DNA of 64,000 nt from JAOAPG01 sp963791575 (GTDB lineage: Bacteria; Acidobacteriota; Terriglobia; Terriglobales; Acidobacteriaceae). The notes below the pieces were generated by a model. The model had not been told where the DNA came from and did not search any database. It was given only the letters and a program-made list of their open reading frames with translations. How positions within the stretch are numbered: the first letter of the stretch is position 1; every line of letters begins with the position of its first letter. Made by a program: the position numbers and the translations under genes. Location: positions 72,284 to 136,283 of the forward strand of contig CAWBSY010000018.1 in NCBI GenBank assembly GCA_963791575.1, read 5' to 3'. Positions 21,631-30,321 of this stretch are shown one piece after another.

Positions 21631-22806
21631 ATGCCCGGTAAAGTGGCGAAGATCGGAACCTTCAGCGATTGGGTAGGACTGTTTGACGACTGGCGCAAAG
21701 ACATTGGCGTCAACCATTCTGAGATTGCTGACTTCAAGTTCGATACGCTTTTCGGAGCGGTCGAAACTGACGAGATTCAGTTCGGCTCTTACAAAGGACG
21801 CCGCAAGTGGGAGAACCTGCGCCAGATTCCAACGCAGCAAATGCGTGATGCTCTGCTCAACATGATCGTGTATCAAGGCGACACCGAGTTCGCCAGTGTA
21901 GAGCAGCAACGCAATCTCTTCGAAAGCGCGCCGACTGACTGGGACCGCAAAGCCATCACGCGCGTCATGATCGAAGAAATGCGCCATGGCTGGCAGATGT
22001 GCGCCCTTCTAGTCGAACACTTCGGATACTCGGGCAAGGTAGAAGCGCAGAAAATGCTCGAACGCCGTGCCTTCGAAAACAAGCGTCTACTCGGCGCATT
22101 CAATGTCGACGTCGATAACTGGATGGATTTTTTCACTTATACCGACTTTGTAGACCGTGATGGCAAGTTCCAGTTGCAGATGCTGAAGTACTCGGCATTC
22201 GCACCCCTCGGGCGCTCCATGTCATATATGTTGCGTGAAGAGGCCTTCCATATGGGTACCGGCAACGACGGCCTTCGTCGCATCGTGCAGGCTGGCGTCG
22301 TGCCTCCGTGGCTCATTCAAAAATATCTCAACAAATGGATTTCAAGTTCCTATGATCTTTTTGGCACCGACAATTCTTCATCAGCACATTGGGCATACGT
22401 GTGGGGAATTAAGGGGCGTTACGACGAGCCGAAGAATGATCAGACCGCAAAGCTCGATGAGCTGAACGACTACAACCGGCATTTGTATCGCGATGAGGTT
22501 GCCGGCTTAGTAGAGCGCTTGAACATCGTTCTGGGTCCGGGACACGAGAAGCTCTACGCTCCGAATATTAAATTCAATCGTGCTATCGGACGATGGGCCG
22601 GGCAGAAGTTCCACGCGCAAAGCGGCGAGCCACTTGATGACCGGGCCTACGAAGAACATGTCAAAGACTACATGCCGTCGCCAGAAGACAAGAAGCTTTT
22701 GCTGGATATCATCAGCAATGAAAAGAAATGGATCGCTGCCAAAGAAGGCGCGCGCGATCCTTTGTCCACAATTGGCGAGCCACGCAAATCAGCAATCAAT
22801 TTATAG
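21631..22806 (+). CDS. Diiron oxygenase of the PaaA/BoxB (aryl-CoA epoxidase) family
   Basis: 391 residues. QGDTEFASVEQQRNLF, VMIEEMRHGWQM and MLREEAFHMGTG supply the Glu and Glu-x2-His ligands of a ferritin-like diiron centre. The first of these resembles BoxB (benzoyl-CoA 2,3-epoxidase). It is shorter than BoxB (about 470) and longer than PaaA. Family members insert one O2 atom into an aromatic ring carried on CoA. Downstream genes on the same strand encode IpdB/GctB-like, enoyl-CoA hydratase and IpdA/GctA-like proteins, which fits CoA-bound ring cleavage. No reductase gene (BoxA/PaaE) is in the window, so electrons must come from elsewhere. Substrate unknown. Confidence 0.82.
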   Translation: MPGKVAKIGTFSDWVGLFDDWRKDIGVNHSEIADFKFDTLFGAVETDEIQFGSYKGRRKWENLRQIPTQQMRDALLNMIVYQGDTEFASVEQQRNLFESAPTDWDRKAITRVMIEEMRHGWQMCALLVEHFGYSGKVEAQKMLERRAFENKRLLGAFNVDVDNWMDFFTYTDFVDRDGKFQLQMLKYSAFAPLGRSMSYMLREEAFHMGTGNDGLRRIVQAGVVPPWLIQKYLNKWISSSYDLFGTDNSSSAHWAYVWGIKGRYDEPKNDQTAKLDELNDYNRHLYRDEVAGLVERLNIVLGPGHEKLYAPNIKFNRAIGRWAGQKFHAQSGEPLDDRAYEEHVKDYMPSPEDKKLLLDIISNEKKWIAAKEGARDPLSTIGEPRKSAINL

Positions 22807-22849
22807 TGGTAGGTTGATTTTGCAATGCGTAGCGCGACAACCACCTGGT

Positions 22850-22869
22850 GACAGCCGCCCTCGGCTGTC
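22850..22869. repeat. REP-like hairpin
   Basis: GACAGCCG-CCCT-CGGCTGTC is a perfect 8-bp stem with a 4-nt loop in the gap between the diiron oxygenase and the next gene. The same core recurs at 31272-31293. Because it is an intergenic repeat, a GTG at 22848 that would start translation inside it is unlikely to be used. Confidence 0.65.
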
Positions 22870-22880
22870 CGCCCTTTAAA

Positions 22881-23681
22881 GTGACTGCCACTATTACCAA
22901 CACTACGAATCGCGACAATCCGCCACCACTCGCCTATACGTTGAGCGAGCTGATGGTTGTCACCGCCGCCCGAGAAATTAAAGACAAAGAAGTTGTTTTC
23001 GTCGGCATGCGCTTGCCTTTGATAGCGTTCGTTGTCGCCAAGAAAACCCACGCTCCCGAGGCCATTGGACTCTTCGAAAACGGCGTGATCCGTTCGACGC
23101 CAGCGTCAGAACTGATCTACACCATGGCCGATCCGCCAAATATTCTCGGAGCCACTCAATGTCTCGACATGCTGGGTGTCATGAGCCTTTTGCAGTCAGG
23201 CCGCGTACACCTGGGATTCCTAGGAGCAGCGGAAGTCGATCGCTTCGGCAATTTGAACTCCACCGAAGTTCGCGGACCAAGAGGATTGATTCGCCTTCCC
23301 GGCTCCGGAGGAGCGTGTGACATCGCATCGCTAGCTCATCGATTCGTAGTGTTGCTGGAACACACCAAGGAGCGTCTCCCCGAACGGGTTTCGTTCTTAA
23401 CGAGCCCTGGCAATGGCGACGGCCCAGGATGGCGCAAGCGTACTGGACTTCCGCGAGGCGGCCCTGCGGCAGTAATAACGACCAAAGCTGTTCTTCGCTT
23501 CGGAGACGATGCGGAGGCGTATCTTTCTTCCGTGCATCCCGGCATTGAAGTCGAAGATGTCTTAAGTAACATCGGCTGGAAACTTAAAGTCGGACAAAAC
23601 TTGGCCACCACGCCGGAGCCAACAGCCGAAGAATTGCAAGCTATCCACGAATACGATAAAGAAGGATTTTGGACCAGCTGA
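22881..23681 (+). CDS. CoA-transferase-family beta subunit (GctB/IpdB-like)
   Basis: About 266 residues if started at GTG 22881; an upstream GTG lies inside a repeat hairpin. YTLSELMVVTAAREIKDKEVVFVGMRLP is the N-terminal CoA-transferase family I motif. Later segments include LLQSGRVHLGFLGAAEVDRFGNLNST and RLPGSGGACDIASLAHRF. It pairs with the alpha subunit at 25737-26645. In the family, GctAB transfers CoA to glutaconate, while the similar IpdAB instead hydrolyses a C-C bond of a cyclic CoA ester. I cannot tell which activity applies. The neighbouring aryl-CoA oxygenase favours the ring-opening reading. Confidence 0.8.
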   Translation: MTATITNTTNRDNPPPLAYTLSELMVVTAAREIKDKEVVFVGMRLPLIAFVVAKKTHAPEAIGLFENGVIRSTPASELIYTMADPPNILGATQCLDMLGVMSLLQSGRVHLGFLGAAEVDRFGNLNSTEVRGPRGLIRLPGSGGACDIASLAHRFVVLLEHTKERLPERVSFLTSPGNGDGPGWRKRTGLPRGGPAAVITTKAVLRFGDDAEAYLSSVHPGIEVEDVLSNIGWKLKVGQNLATTPEPTAEELQAIHEYDKEGFWTS

Positions 23682-23699
23682 CGTGGCACGGATACTCTC

Positions 23700-24503
23700 G
23701 TGTCCGCGCATTTTGATATGACACCCCAAACAATGCCGCCGTTTTCGCGAATCACACTCGACCTTCAACCGCCCGTCGCCCGCGTCACTTTGCAAAATCC
23801 CCCACTCAACATAATTGATATTCCAATGATGGAAGAATTGTCTCAAGCGCTCGCTGGGATAGAAGCCAATCCGCAGATCGCTGTGCTAGTCCTCTCCGGT
23901 TCGCAGCAAGCTTTTTCGGCCGGAGTCGATGTCGCCGCCCATACACCGGAGAACGTTGGGAACATGCTCACGAAGTTTCATGCCATCTTTCACGCCATAA
24001 TCGGCTCTACGAAAGTGAGCATTGCCGCAGTGCGCGGCCATTGCCTCGGCGGAGGTGCCGAGCTGGCATTGGTTTGCGATCTCGTATACACATCCGAAAC
24101 GGCAACCTGGGGCTTTCCGGAAATTAAACTCGGTTGCTATCCACCTGTGGCCGTGACGGTTCTGTCTGCGCTTGTAGGTCACAGGCATGCGGCTGATCTG
24201 ATTTTGACAGGACGCAGCATCAGCGGCAGGGAAGCAGCCAATATCGGCCTCGCCAATGCCGCAGTAGCCGACTCCGAGGTCGAAACAGTCGTGAAAGAGT
24301 CCATCGATCATTTGGAAAAGCTCAGTCCGGCTGCCCTCGCTGTAACCAAGAAAGCGATGTATGGATGGCATGCGATTCACTTCGACAAAGGTTTAGCCCG
24401 AGCCGAAAAGATCTATTTAGAAGACTTGATGAAAACCGAAGATGCCCAAGAGGGGATTACCGCGTTCATGGAGAAACGCGAGCCGGAGTGGAAAGCAAAA
24501 TAA
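23700..24503 (+). CDS. Enoyl-CoA hydratase/isomerase family protein
   Basis: 267 residues from GTG 23700 (an ATG at 23718 is the alternative). The crotonase fold is shown by NPPLNIIDIPMMEEL, FSAGVDVAAHT (oxyanion loop), AAVRGHCLGGGAELALVCDLV (oxyanion hole) and WGFPEIKLG (the position of the catalytic Glu in hydratases). It starts 18 nt after the IpdB-like gene, so probably one operon. It is expected to hydrate or hydrolyse a CoA-bound intermediate of the pathway started by the diiron oxygenase. Confidence 0.88.
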   Translation: MSAHFDMTPQTMPPFSRITLDLQPPVARVTLQNPPLNIIDIPMMEELSQALAGIEANPQIAVLVLSGSQQAFSAGVDVAAHTPENVGNMLTKFHAIFHAIIGSTKVSIAAVRGHCLGGGAELALVCDLVYTSETATWGFPEIKLGCYPPVAVTVLSALVGHRHAADLILTGRSISGREAANIGLANAAVADSEVETVVKESIDHLEKLSPAALAVTKKAMYGWHAIHFDKGLARAEKIYLEDLMKTEDAQEGITAFMEKREPEWKAK

Positions 24504-24517
24504 CGAAATGTTCGCGA

Positions 24518-25231
24518 CTACTCAAAAAGCAAGTGAGTTTTTTGTAAGCGCCAAATTAGATACGGCAACATCGTAAGCGACAGAATCAGCAAGGCATGAA
24601 ACAGGCCATCAGGTATGCTCAGAACGGAAGCCCCTAAGGCGAAGTCCATGCTGATATGTCCGAGTCCACTGGTCACGGCTGTTCGGCTGGCATGAACCTG
24701 CGCTGTGCCACCGACCAACGCGATCAGGACCAGCCCAACAGCGGGCCAAACGGCTTTTAATCTTTGACGGGCGGCGATAATCCCGATTCCCCAACCGATG
24801 AGAATCGGCGCACCAAAATACAGCAACCTGCCAACCCCAAAATAGAAGATCGCTAACCCATCGATTCGGACGAACGGCGTGTCGGCTCCTGGCAGAAATA
24901 TCTTCCAACCCGACCACAAAATTAACAAAGCAACGAACCAGATCCCAGCAAGCAGGAAAATTGGCGCGAGACTGAACATCGCCCAAGGCGCTCGAACACA
25001 CCAAGCTTGGAACTGGCGGCGCTCAATCATTGCCTTGGCGAGATCATCCATGCCTCCCAACCGGGCCAAGGCTGCGGATTCCGCATCCGCTCGGCTGCGT
25101 CCCGAGCGTTCTTCTTCCACCCGCAGATCGGCCAGATGATCGCCGAGTTCCGCCAGATACCGTCGTACATGTCGCGGCGCAACGCCAGCTCGCAGCAAGC
25201 GTTCACGAAGCTCATGGAATGGCTTCGTCAT
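24518..25231 (-). CDS. HAAS-type membrane protein paired with PadR
   Basis: 237 residues. The N-terminal 75 residues form an all-helical signalling module (FHELRERLLRAGVAPRHVRRYLAELGDHLADL...DAESAALARLGGMDDLAKAM), the HAAS-like permease prefix domain. Four to five transmembrane helices follow. The start overlaps the upstream PadR gene by 20 nt. Such PadR-membrane-protein pairs are common in Acidobacteriota and may sense envelope stress or drugs. The pair interrupts the plus-strand CoA-ester gene cluster, so a role in regulating it is possible but not shown. Confidence 0.72.
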   Translation of the reverse strand: MTKPFHELRERLLRAGVAPRHVRRYLAELGDHLADLRVEEERSGRSRADAESAALARLGGMDDLAKAMIERRQFQAWCVRAPWAMFSLAPIFLLAGIWFVALLILWSGWKIFLPGADTPFVRIDGLAIFYFGVGRLLYFGAPILIGWGIGIIAARQRLKAVWPAVGLVLIALVGGTAQVHASRTAVTSGLGHISMDFALGASVLSIPDGLFHALLILSLTMLPYLIWRLQKTHLLFE

Positions 25232-25568
25232 GTTGTCCTCCCGTCAGCATCGTTTGAATTGCAGCCGCTAGATTGGTCCAAGACTTCGATAGATTCGCCA
25301 GTCGGCGCGATCCGACGCGGGTCACAGAATAATAAATACGGTTCCGGCCATTAACCGTCTTCCGCCTTGACCTGAGCGCTCCCTCGCGTTCCAGCCCATG
25401 CAGCACTGGATAGACGACACCTTCACCAACTGCAACCACCGAGCCAGTCCGGTTGCGGATTGCTTGAACAATCTCGTAGCCATACATTTCTTCTTGTTGA
25501 AGCAGTCTAAGGATCAGGAGCTCCGGAACTCCATTCATAAAATCCGGATTGGTTTCGCGCGTTGCCAT
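25212..25568 (-). CDS. PadR family transcriptional regulator
   Basis: 118 residues starting at ATG 25568 (MATRETNPDFMNG). The winged HTH has PELLILRLLQQEEMYGYEIVQAIRNRT and GVVYPVLHGLEREGALRSRRKTVNGRNRIYYSVT, which is the PadR signature. The short C-terminal helix is for dimerisation. PadR proteins repress nearby genes and release DNA on ligand binding. The overlap with the HAAS membrane protein suggests a joint operon. Confidence 0.9.
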   Translation of the reverse strand: MATRETNPDFMNGVPELLILRLLQQEEMYGYEIVQAIRNRTGSVVAVGEGVVYPVLHGLEREGALRSRRKTVNGRNRIYYSVTRVGSRRLANLSKSWTNLAAAIQTMLTGGQHDEAIP

Positions 25569-25736
25569 CAAAGGGCATGATACCTTTCGGTTCAATGTAT
25601 TGCAAGAAATAGGTGTCCGCGCTCAAATCCTGTCGATTTAAAACGAATACGCTCTCGGCTTTCTGCCCGCCGTGACTTCACGGTAAGTCCCAATGTCTCT
25701 GATTGTCTGACGCTTCTCGTGCGTACAATATCAAAC

Positions 25737-26645
25737 ATGTCTAAATTCCTATCCATGCAGGAATCCATAGCCGAGTTCATCCCTGACGGATCTTCCGTTG
25801 CACTCGGCTTGCAACTGGAGCAGATGATCCCTTTCGCCGCCGGTCACGAAATCATTCGCCAGAAAAAACGCGGTCTCACTCTGATCGGGCCAATTTCTGA
25901 CATTCTCTTTGATCAATTGATTGCCGCCGGGTGCGCCGAGAAGGTCATTGCCGCCTGGGTCGGTAACGTTATGATGGGCTCCGCTTACAACTTCCGCCGG
26001 GCTGTCGAAGAAGACGGAATGAAAGTCTTCAATATGACGAACTTCACCATCGCGCTTGCGTTGCAGGCAGGCGCCATGGGAGTTCCTTTCCTGCCGACTC
26101 GCACTGCGCTCGGAAGTGATCTAACCAAAGGGAATCATTTTTTCTATCAAGTAATCTCCCCATTTGAACCGAAAGAAACTCTTTGGGCTGTGCGTGCACT
26201 GGTTCCTGACGTAGCCATTGTGCACGTGCAGCGCGCGGATCGCGAGGGAAACGCGCATTGCTGGGGAAATTTCGGAGTCATGATTGAAGCTGTTCGTGCA
26301 GCCAAACGAGTCATCGTTGTGGCGGAAGAAATTGTAGATACTGAGGTGATTGCCAGCGATCCGAACAGAACAGTGATCCCAGGATTCCTGGTGAACGCAG
26401 TCGTTGAATGTCCGTACGGGGCTCATCCATCCCCAGTTCAAGGATGCTACAAACGCGATGACGCATTCTTTCGGGATTATCATCGGCAAACAAAAACCAA
26501 AGCAGACTCAGACTTCTGGCTAGACCAATGGATCTACGCCGTAAAAGACCGGGCTGCCTATCTGACTAAAGTTGGACACGTCAGAATTGAAGATTTAAGA
26601 GTGAAGAGGCACGCCTATGCTGCGCAAACGGATTTCGGATATTAA
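25737..26645 (+). CDS. CoA-transferase-family alpha subunit (GctA/IpdA-like)
   Basis: 302 residues from ATG 25737. SMQESIAEFIPDGSSVALGLQLEQMIPFAAGHEIIRQKKRGLTLIGP is the typical N-terminus (text wrapped here as one segment of the family). Further: GCAEKVIAAWVGNVMMGSAYNFRRAVEEDG, YQVISPFEPKETLWAVRALVPDVAIVHVQRAD and GNAHCWGNFG. It is separated from the beta subunit by the enoyl-CoA hydratase and the oppositely oriented PadR/HAAS pair, an unusual spacing for a heteromer. It may be a CoA transferase or an IpdAB-like ring hydrolase. Confidence 0.82.
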   Translation: MSKFLSMQESIAEFIPDGSSVALGLQLEQMIPFAAGHEIIRQKKRGLTLIGPISDILFDQLIAAGCAEKVIAAWVGNVMMGSAYNFRRAVEEDGMKVFNMTNFTIALALQAGAMGVPFLPTRTALGSDLTKGNHFFYQVISPFEPKETLWAVRALVPDVAIVHVQRADREGNAHCWGNFGVMIEAVRAAKRVIVVAEEIVDTEVIASDPNRTVIPGFLVNAVVECPYGAHPSPVQGCYKRDDAFFRDYHRQTKTKADSDFWLDQWIYAVKDRAAYLTKVGHVRIEDLRVKRHAYAAQTDFGY

Positions 26646-27003
26646 AATAGAAGCAGAGAATGTTGGACTCAAAATGGACTACGAAATCACACCTGCAGCA
26701 GTGAATGAAGAAGTGAAGGCACAAGCCGCCGATGTTTTTACCCTGCTAGACGTTCGTGAGCCCTGGGAGGTCGAAATGGCCAGTATTGCAGGAAGCAAAC
26801 ACATTCCCATGGGCGACATTCCCAGCCGCGCCCACCAGGAGCTTGATCCTGACGAGCACATCATTGTCGTTTGCCATCACGGAGTGCGTTCTATGACGGT
26901 AACCAACTGGCTGCGTCAGCAAGGATTCGAGAAAGCTCAGTCTATGCGTGGCGGAATCGACGCCTGGTCGCGACAAGTTGACCCAAAAGTTCCTACCTAT
27001 TGA
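26617..27003 (+). CDS. Rhodanese-like sulfurtransferase domain protein
   Basis: 128 residues, overlapping the alpha-subunit gene by 29 nt if begun at ATG 26617; an internal ATG at 26674 would remove the overlap. A single rhodanese domain: FTLLDVREPWEVEMASIAGSKHIPMGDI and the active-site loop VVCHHGVRSM with catalytic Cys. It moves sulfane sulfur or serves as a thiol carrier. Its attachment to the CoA-ester cluster is noted, but its role there is unclear. Confidence 0.85.
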   Translation: MLRKRISDIKIEAENVGLKMDYEITPAAVNEEVKAQAADVFTLLDVREPWEVEMASIAGSKHIPMGDIPSRAHQELDPDEHIIVVCHHGVRSMTVTNWLRQQGFEKAQSMRGGIDAWSRQVDPKVPTY

Positions 27004-27056
27004 TTTGGACAAAACGTTTGATTTTCGGCAAAAAAGAAATATCGCGAAATGAAGAA

Positions 27057-27725
27057 CTACCGCGAAGTAAACAGGTGTCCGAGCTTCTCTTTTTTGGTCT
27101 TCAGATACTCTTCGGAGTGAACGTTGTGAGCCGCTTCGCAGGGCACCCGCTCAGTCACCACGATTCCGCCTTGTTCAAGGGCCGCAACCTTTTCTGGATT
27201 ATTCGAGAGTAGGCGAACTCGTGAAACTCCGAGCGACTTCAATATTTCAGCGGGCAAAGTGAACTGCCGATGATCCGCTTTAAATCCCAGTTTCTCGTTA
27301 GCTTCAACAGTATCTAATCCACAATCCTGCAGTTCGTACGCTTGCAACTTCGCCATTAGACCGATGCCGCGGCCCTCCTGCTGTTCATAGATCAGCACTC
27401 CAGAACCTTCTTCCGCAATCATCGCCAACGCCATCTCGAGTTGGGCGCGGCAGTCGCAACGCAGAGACCCAAAAACATCGCCAGTAAGGCACTGCGAATG
27501 AATACGGACCAACGGAGCATTGGCTTGGACATCTCCCATCACGAGTGCAACGGCCTCTTCCGTGCGCCGGTTACCGTCGGTGCCAAAGTCCCCTTTGAAG
27601 CCAAAAATGCGAAACGCACCCCATCGGGTAGGGAAGTCAGCCGAGGCGATCTGTCGAACGCTTGAACTCACAACATCATTATAGGCAGAATTGATCACAC
27701 CTATTCGATGACAATGCTTTCGCAA
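27057..27725 (-). CDS. ribA: GTP cyclohydrolase II
   Basis: 222 residues. It opens GTP to 2,5-diamino-6-ribosylamino-pyrimidinone phosphate, the first step of riboflavin synthesis. Diagnostic segments: VRIHSQCLTGDVFGSLRCDC (three zinc-binding Cys), LIYEQQEGRGIGLMAKLQAY (catalytic region), and GLDTVEANEKLGFKADHRQF. It is a stand-alone RibA without the DHBP-synthase domain. The first ~20 residues are unusual, so the start could lie slightly inside. Confidence 0.94.
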   Translation of the reverse strand: MRKHCHRIGVINSAYNDVVSSSVRQIASADFPTRWGAFRIFGFKGDFGTDGNRRTEEAVALVMGDVQANAPLVRIHSQCLTGDVFGSLRCDCRAQLEMALAMIAEEGSGVLIYEQQEGRGIGLMAKLQAYELQDCGLDTVEANEKLGFKADHRQFTLPAEILKSLGVSRVRLLSNNPEKVAALEQGGIVVTERVPCEAAHNVHSEEYLKTKKEKLGHLFTSR

Positions 27726-27898
27726 AGATGCGCTCTCGGCGTGATTTGACGACTAGGTGACAACACGGCGTTTAACCGCCAAAAAGCCATCCGCGCTCAG
27801 AACGACCAAAGGTAACCAAAGGTAACCGCTGCTGCGCCAGACAGTAATCTGGTGCTTCTCTCAGGAATCAGAGAAACTGGTTTGTTACATAAAGCGAA

Positions 27899-29407
27899 AT
27901 GGTTTCTTCTAGAAAAATCATAGGCATAGCGCTGCTTTTGTTTCTCGCCCATGCAATGGTAATTTTCATGCTGGGCAGTAGCAGCAGAGTGGGTCCGGCA
28001 TTGTCGGACGCCATCCAACTGGCATTGGGCACCGTGGCGCTTATGGCTTGCATTCGGGCAAGCCACAGCTCCGATCGGCTGGGGCGCCATTTCTGGCAGC
28101 TCGCGACCGTCTCCTACAGCATTTGGGTGTTTGCCCAGATGATGGGTACCGCAGGCAATTTTGTTCCCTATCCCGACTACTTCCGAGGAGTCATTAATCT
28201 CTTATTCTGCTTCTGGTTCGGACCTCTGGCCATGGCGCTGTTCCTGGACCCCGAGCACGAGCCCAAGGGCATGGACTTACTCCTCATCCTTGACTTCGTT
28301 CAGGGAACGATTTTCTGCGTCGCGGCTTATTTATATTTCTTTTACATCCCATCGCTGTCCGAATCCTCCACAGATCTGGCGCATTCCGTTTGGGCGCCCT
28401 ATTTCTTCGGTTATGTCTTGTTAGCCGTTTCTTCTTTGTTGCGCTCGTTTTTCACCAACTCTGTAGTTGTTCGCAAGCTCTTTGCCCGGATGGGCATTTT
28501 CTTACTGTGCTCGGTTTCGGTGGATGCACTCTATTATTACGGTCCGGGCGCTGGTCTGAAGACCGGCGCATGGTTCGACCTGTTGTGGAGCGCCTTACTG
28601 GTTGCGCCTATCTGGGTTGCAGCGACCTGGCACACGGAAGAGGTGATTAAGTCCGACGACAAGACTGCCCCGCTGCATGCACGCGGGTTGATTGTTACTC
28701 AACTATTCCCGCTCCTTTATCCTTTTCTTATTTTGGTAATGTTTACGAAAATCGCCCAAGCCCGCATAACACTGGCGGCTGTCGTGGTTCTGGTTTCGTT
28801 TCTATGTTCCAGCACTCGCTTATTGATCACTCATCAGCGGCTGCTCCGAGCGCAGGAAGCTCTACGCAAAGAAGCGACTCATGACGGCTTAACTGGCTTC
28901 TGGAATCGCGTAGCCATCGTTGACATTCTTCAACGCGAACTTCTTCGCTCTGGACGCAATGGCAGCACCACAGGTGTGATTCTCGCCGATGTTGACCGCT
29001 TCAAGTCAGTGAATGATACTCACGGCCACGGTGCCGGTGATGCAGTCCTCTGTGAGATGGCGAATGAGTTGACCTCCGCGGTGCGTCCTTACGACTCGGT
29101 TGGCCGCTATGGCGGCGAGGAGTTTCTGATTGTGGCTCCCGGATGCACTCTCGAAGAAACCTGGGAATTAGCCGAGCGCGTCCGGGATTCCGTAGCCAAC
29201 CGCGTGACATCAGGCCAGGTTCACAAACTTTCCATCACTTTGAGTTTAGGGTTTGTGGCAGGCACCGCTGACTCTGATATCGAATCATTGCTGCATGCGG
29301 CCGACGATGCCTTGTACCACGCCAAACGATCAGGGCGGAATCGCGTTGAGCCGCAATTGCCGCCTTCCGGCACCGAAGGGATTACGTCAACATCTCGCAA
29401 TTACTGA
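27899..29407 (+). CDS. Membrane diguanylate cyclase (GGDEF)
   Basis: 502 residues. Roughly eight hydrophobic segments fill residues 5-315, forming an integral-membrane sensor. The GGDEF domain begins near ATHDGLTGFWNR and has DRFKSVNDTHGHGAGD, the active site RYGGEEF, and an RxxD inhibition site (RPYD) five residues upstream of GGEEF. DALYHAKRSGRNRV closes the domain. It should synthesise cyclic di-GMP with product feedback. No EAL domain. Single-gene unit. Confidence 0.92.
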   Translation: MVSSRKIIGIALLLFLAHAMVIFMLGSSSRVGPALSDAIQLALGTVALMACIRASHSSDRLGRHFWQLATVSYSIWVFAQMMGTAGNFVPYPDYFRGVINLLFCFWFGPLAMALFLDPEHEPKGMDLLLILDFVQGTIFCVAAYLYFFYIPSLSESSTDLAHSVWAPYFFGYVLLAVSSLLRSFFTNSVVVRKLFARMGIFLLCSVSVDALYYYGPGAGLKTGAWFDLLWSALLVAPIWVAATWHTEEVIKSDDKTAPLHARGLIVTQLFPLLYPFLILVMFTKIAQARITLAAVVVLVSFLCSSTRLLITHQRLLRAQEALRKEATHDGLTGFWNRVAIVDILQRELLRSGRNGSTTGVILADVDRFKSVNDTHGHGAGDAVLCEMANELTSAVRPYDSVGRYGGEEFLIVAPGCTLEETWELAERVRDSVANRVTSGQVHKLSITLSLGFVAGTADSDIESLLHAADDALYHAKRSGRNRVEPQLPPSGTEGITSTSRNY

Positions 29408-29428
29408 TGTGTAAACCCGCGTTCCGCA

Positions 29429-30142
29429 TTACCAGGTTCCATACCGGTTATGCCGCCGCTCGGGAAATAATTTGATCAACACAAGACCGGCAACAAATCC
29501 GCCGACATGCGCCCACACCGCGACCCCGCCTGTCGATTGTGTTGAATAAGCAATGCTGGTCGCCGCCCCGCTTAGGAATTGAATAAGAAACCAATATCCC
29601 AGCACAATCCACGCCGGCAACCACCAAAAGGTGAAAAAGATAATCAACGGCACCAAAGTCAGAACCCGCGCTCTCGGATACAGAAGAAAATAAGCTCCCA
29701 TCACGCCGGCAATTGCGCCACTTGCCCCGACCGTGGGCACGTCCGATCCCGGATTTAACAAGATATGTGTGATCGCGCCTACAAAACCCACAACTAAATA
29801 AAAAATTAGAAACTGAAAGTGTCCTAGATAGTCTTCGATGTTGTCGCCAAATATCCAAAGCACCCACATGTTCCCGATCACGTGCAGCCACGATCCGTGC
29901 AGAAACATGGAGCTTAGAATAGTGAGGAAGGCGCCAGTTAAATTCAGATGCGGCACTCCGCTGAGCGCTCCAGTAACTCGAGCCGGCACGATCCCAAATT
30001 CGAAGATGAAGGCGTTCAATGCGCGATGGCTCTGTGCGCCAATCGAAACTTCATAAAGAAAGATGAGAGTATTTAGCGCAACCAGAAAATAGGTGACGTA
30101 GGGCGTGCTGAATCGGGGAGTATCGTCGCGAATGGGAATCAT
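29429..30142 (-). CDS. Rhomboid family intramembrane serine protease
   Basis: 237 residues, about six transmembrane helices. VTYFLVALNTLIFLYE is helix 1. SMFLHGSWLHVIGNMWVLWIFG is the HxxxN region of helix 2. VGASGAIAGVMGAYFLLYPRA carries the GASGA nucleophile Ser. VAVWAHVGGFVAGLVL carries the catalytic His. All catalytic residues are present, so it is predicted to be active in cleaving transmembrane substrates in the inner membrane. The substrate is unknown. Confidence 0.92.
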   Translation of the reverse strand: MIPIRDDTPRFSTPYVTYFLVALNTLIFLYEVSIGAQSHRALNAFIFEFGIVPARVTGALSGVPHLNLTGAFLTILSSMFLHGSWLHVIGNMWVLWIFGDNIEDYLGHFQFLIFYLVVGFVGAITHILLNPGSDVPTVGASGAIAGVMGAYFLLYPRARVLTLVPLIIFFTFWWLPAWIVLGYWFLIQFLSGAATSIAYSTQSTGGVAVWAHVGGFVAGLVLIKLFPERRHNRYGTW

Positions 30143-30321
30143 GCGGGATCAACAATCAAGTAATTAGGCGATGTAGTGAGTGCCCGTCTTTCTTGTTCTT
30201 GAGAAAGCCCGGGAGTTGCGCCTCTCACATGGACTCGGCAAACGCGCCACCGGACATTGTTAGACTAACAAAGCTAGACTAACAAATAACCGAATCCCGC
30301 AATCGCAATTCACAGTCTCCC

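Noticed and set aside
22848..22880. GTG 22848 as start of the IpdB/GctB-like gene
   Set aside because: It lies in a repeated intergenic hairpin also found at 31272, so the first 11 codons would be repeat sequence. GTG 22881 is preferred.
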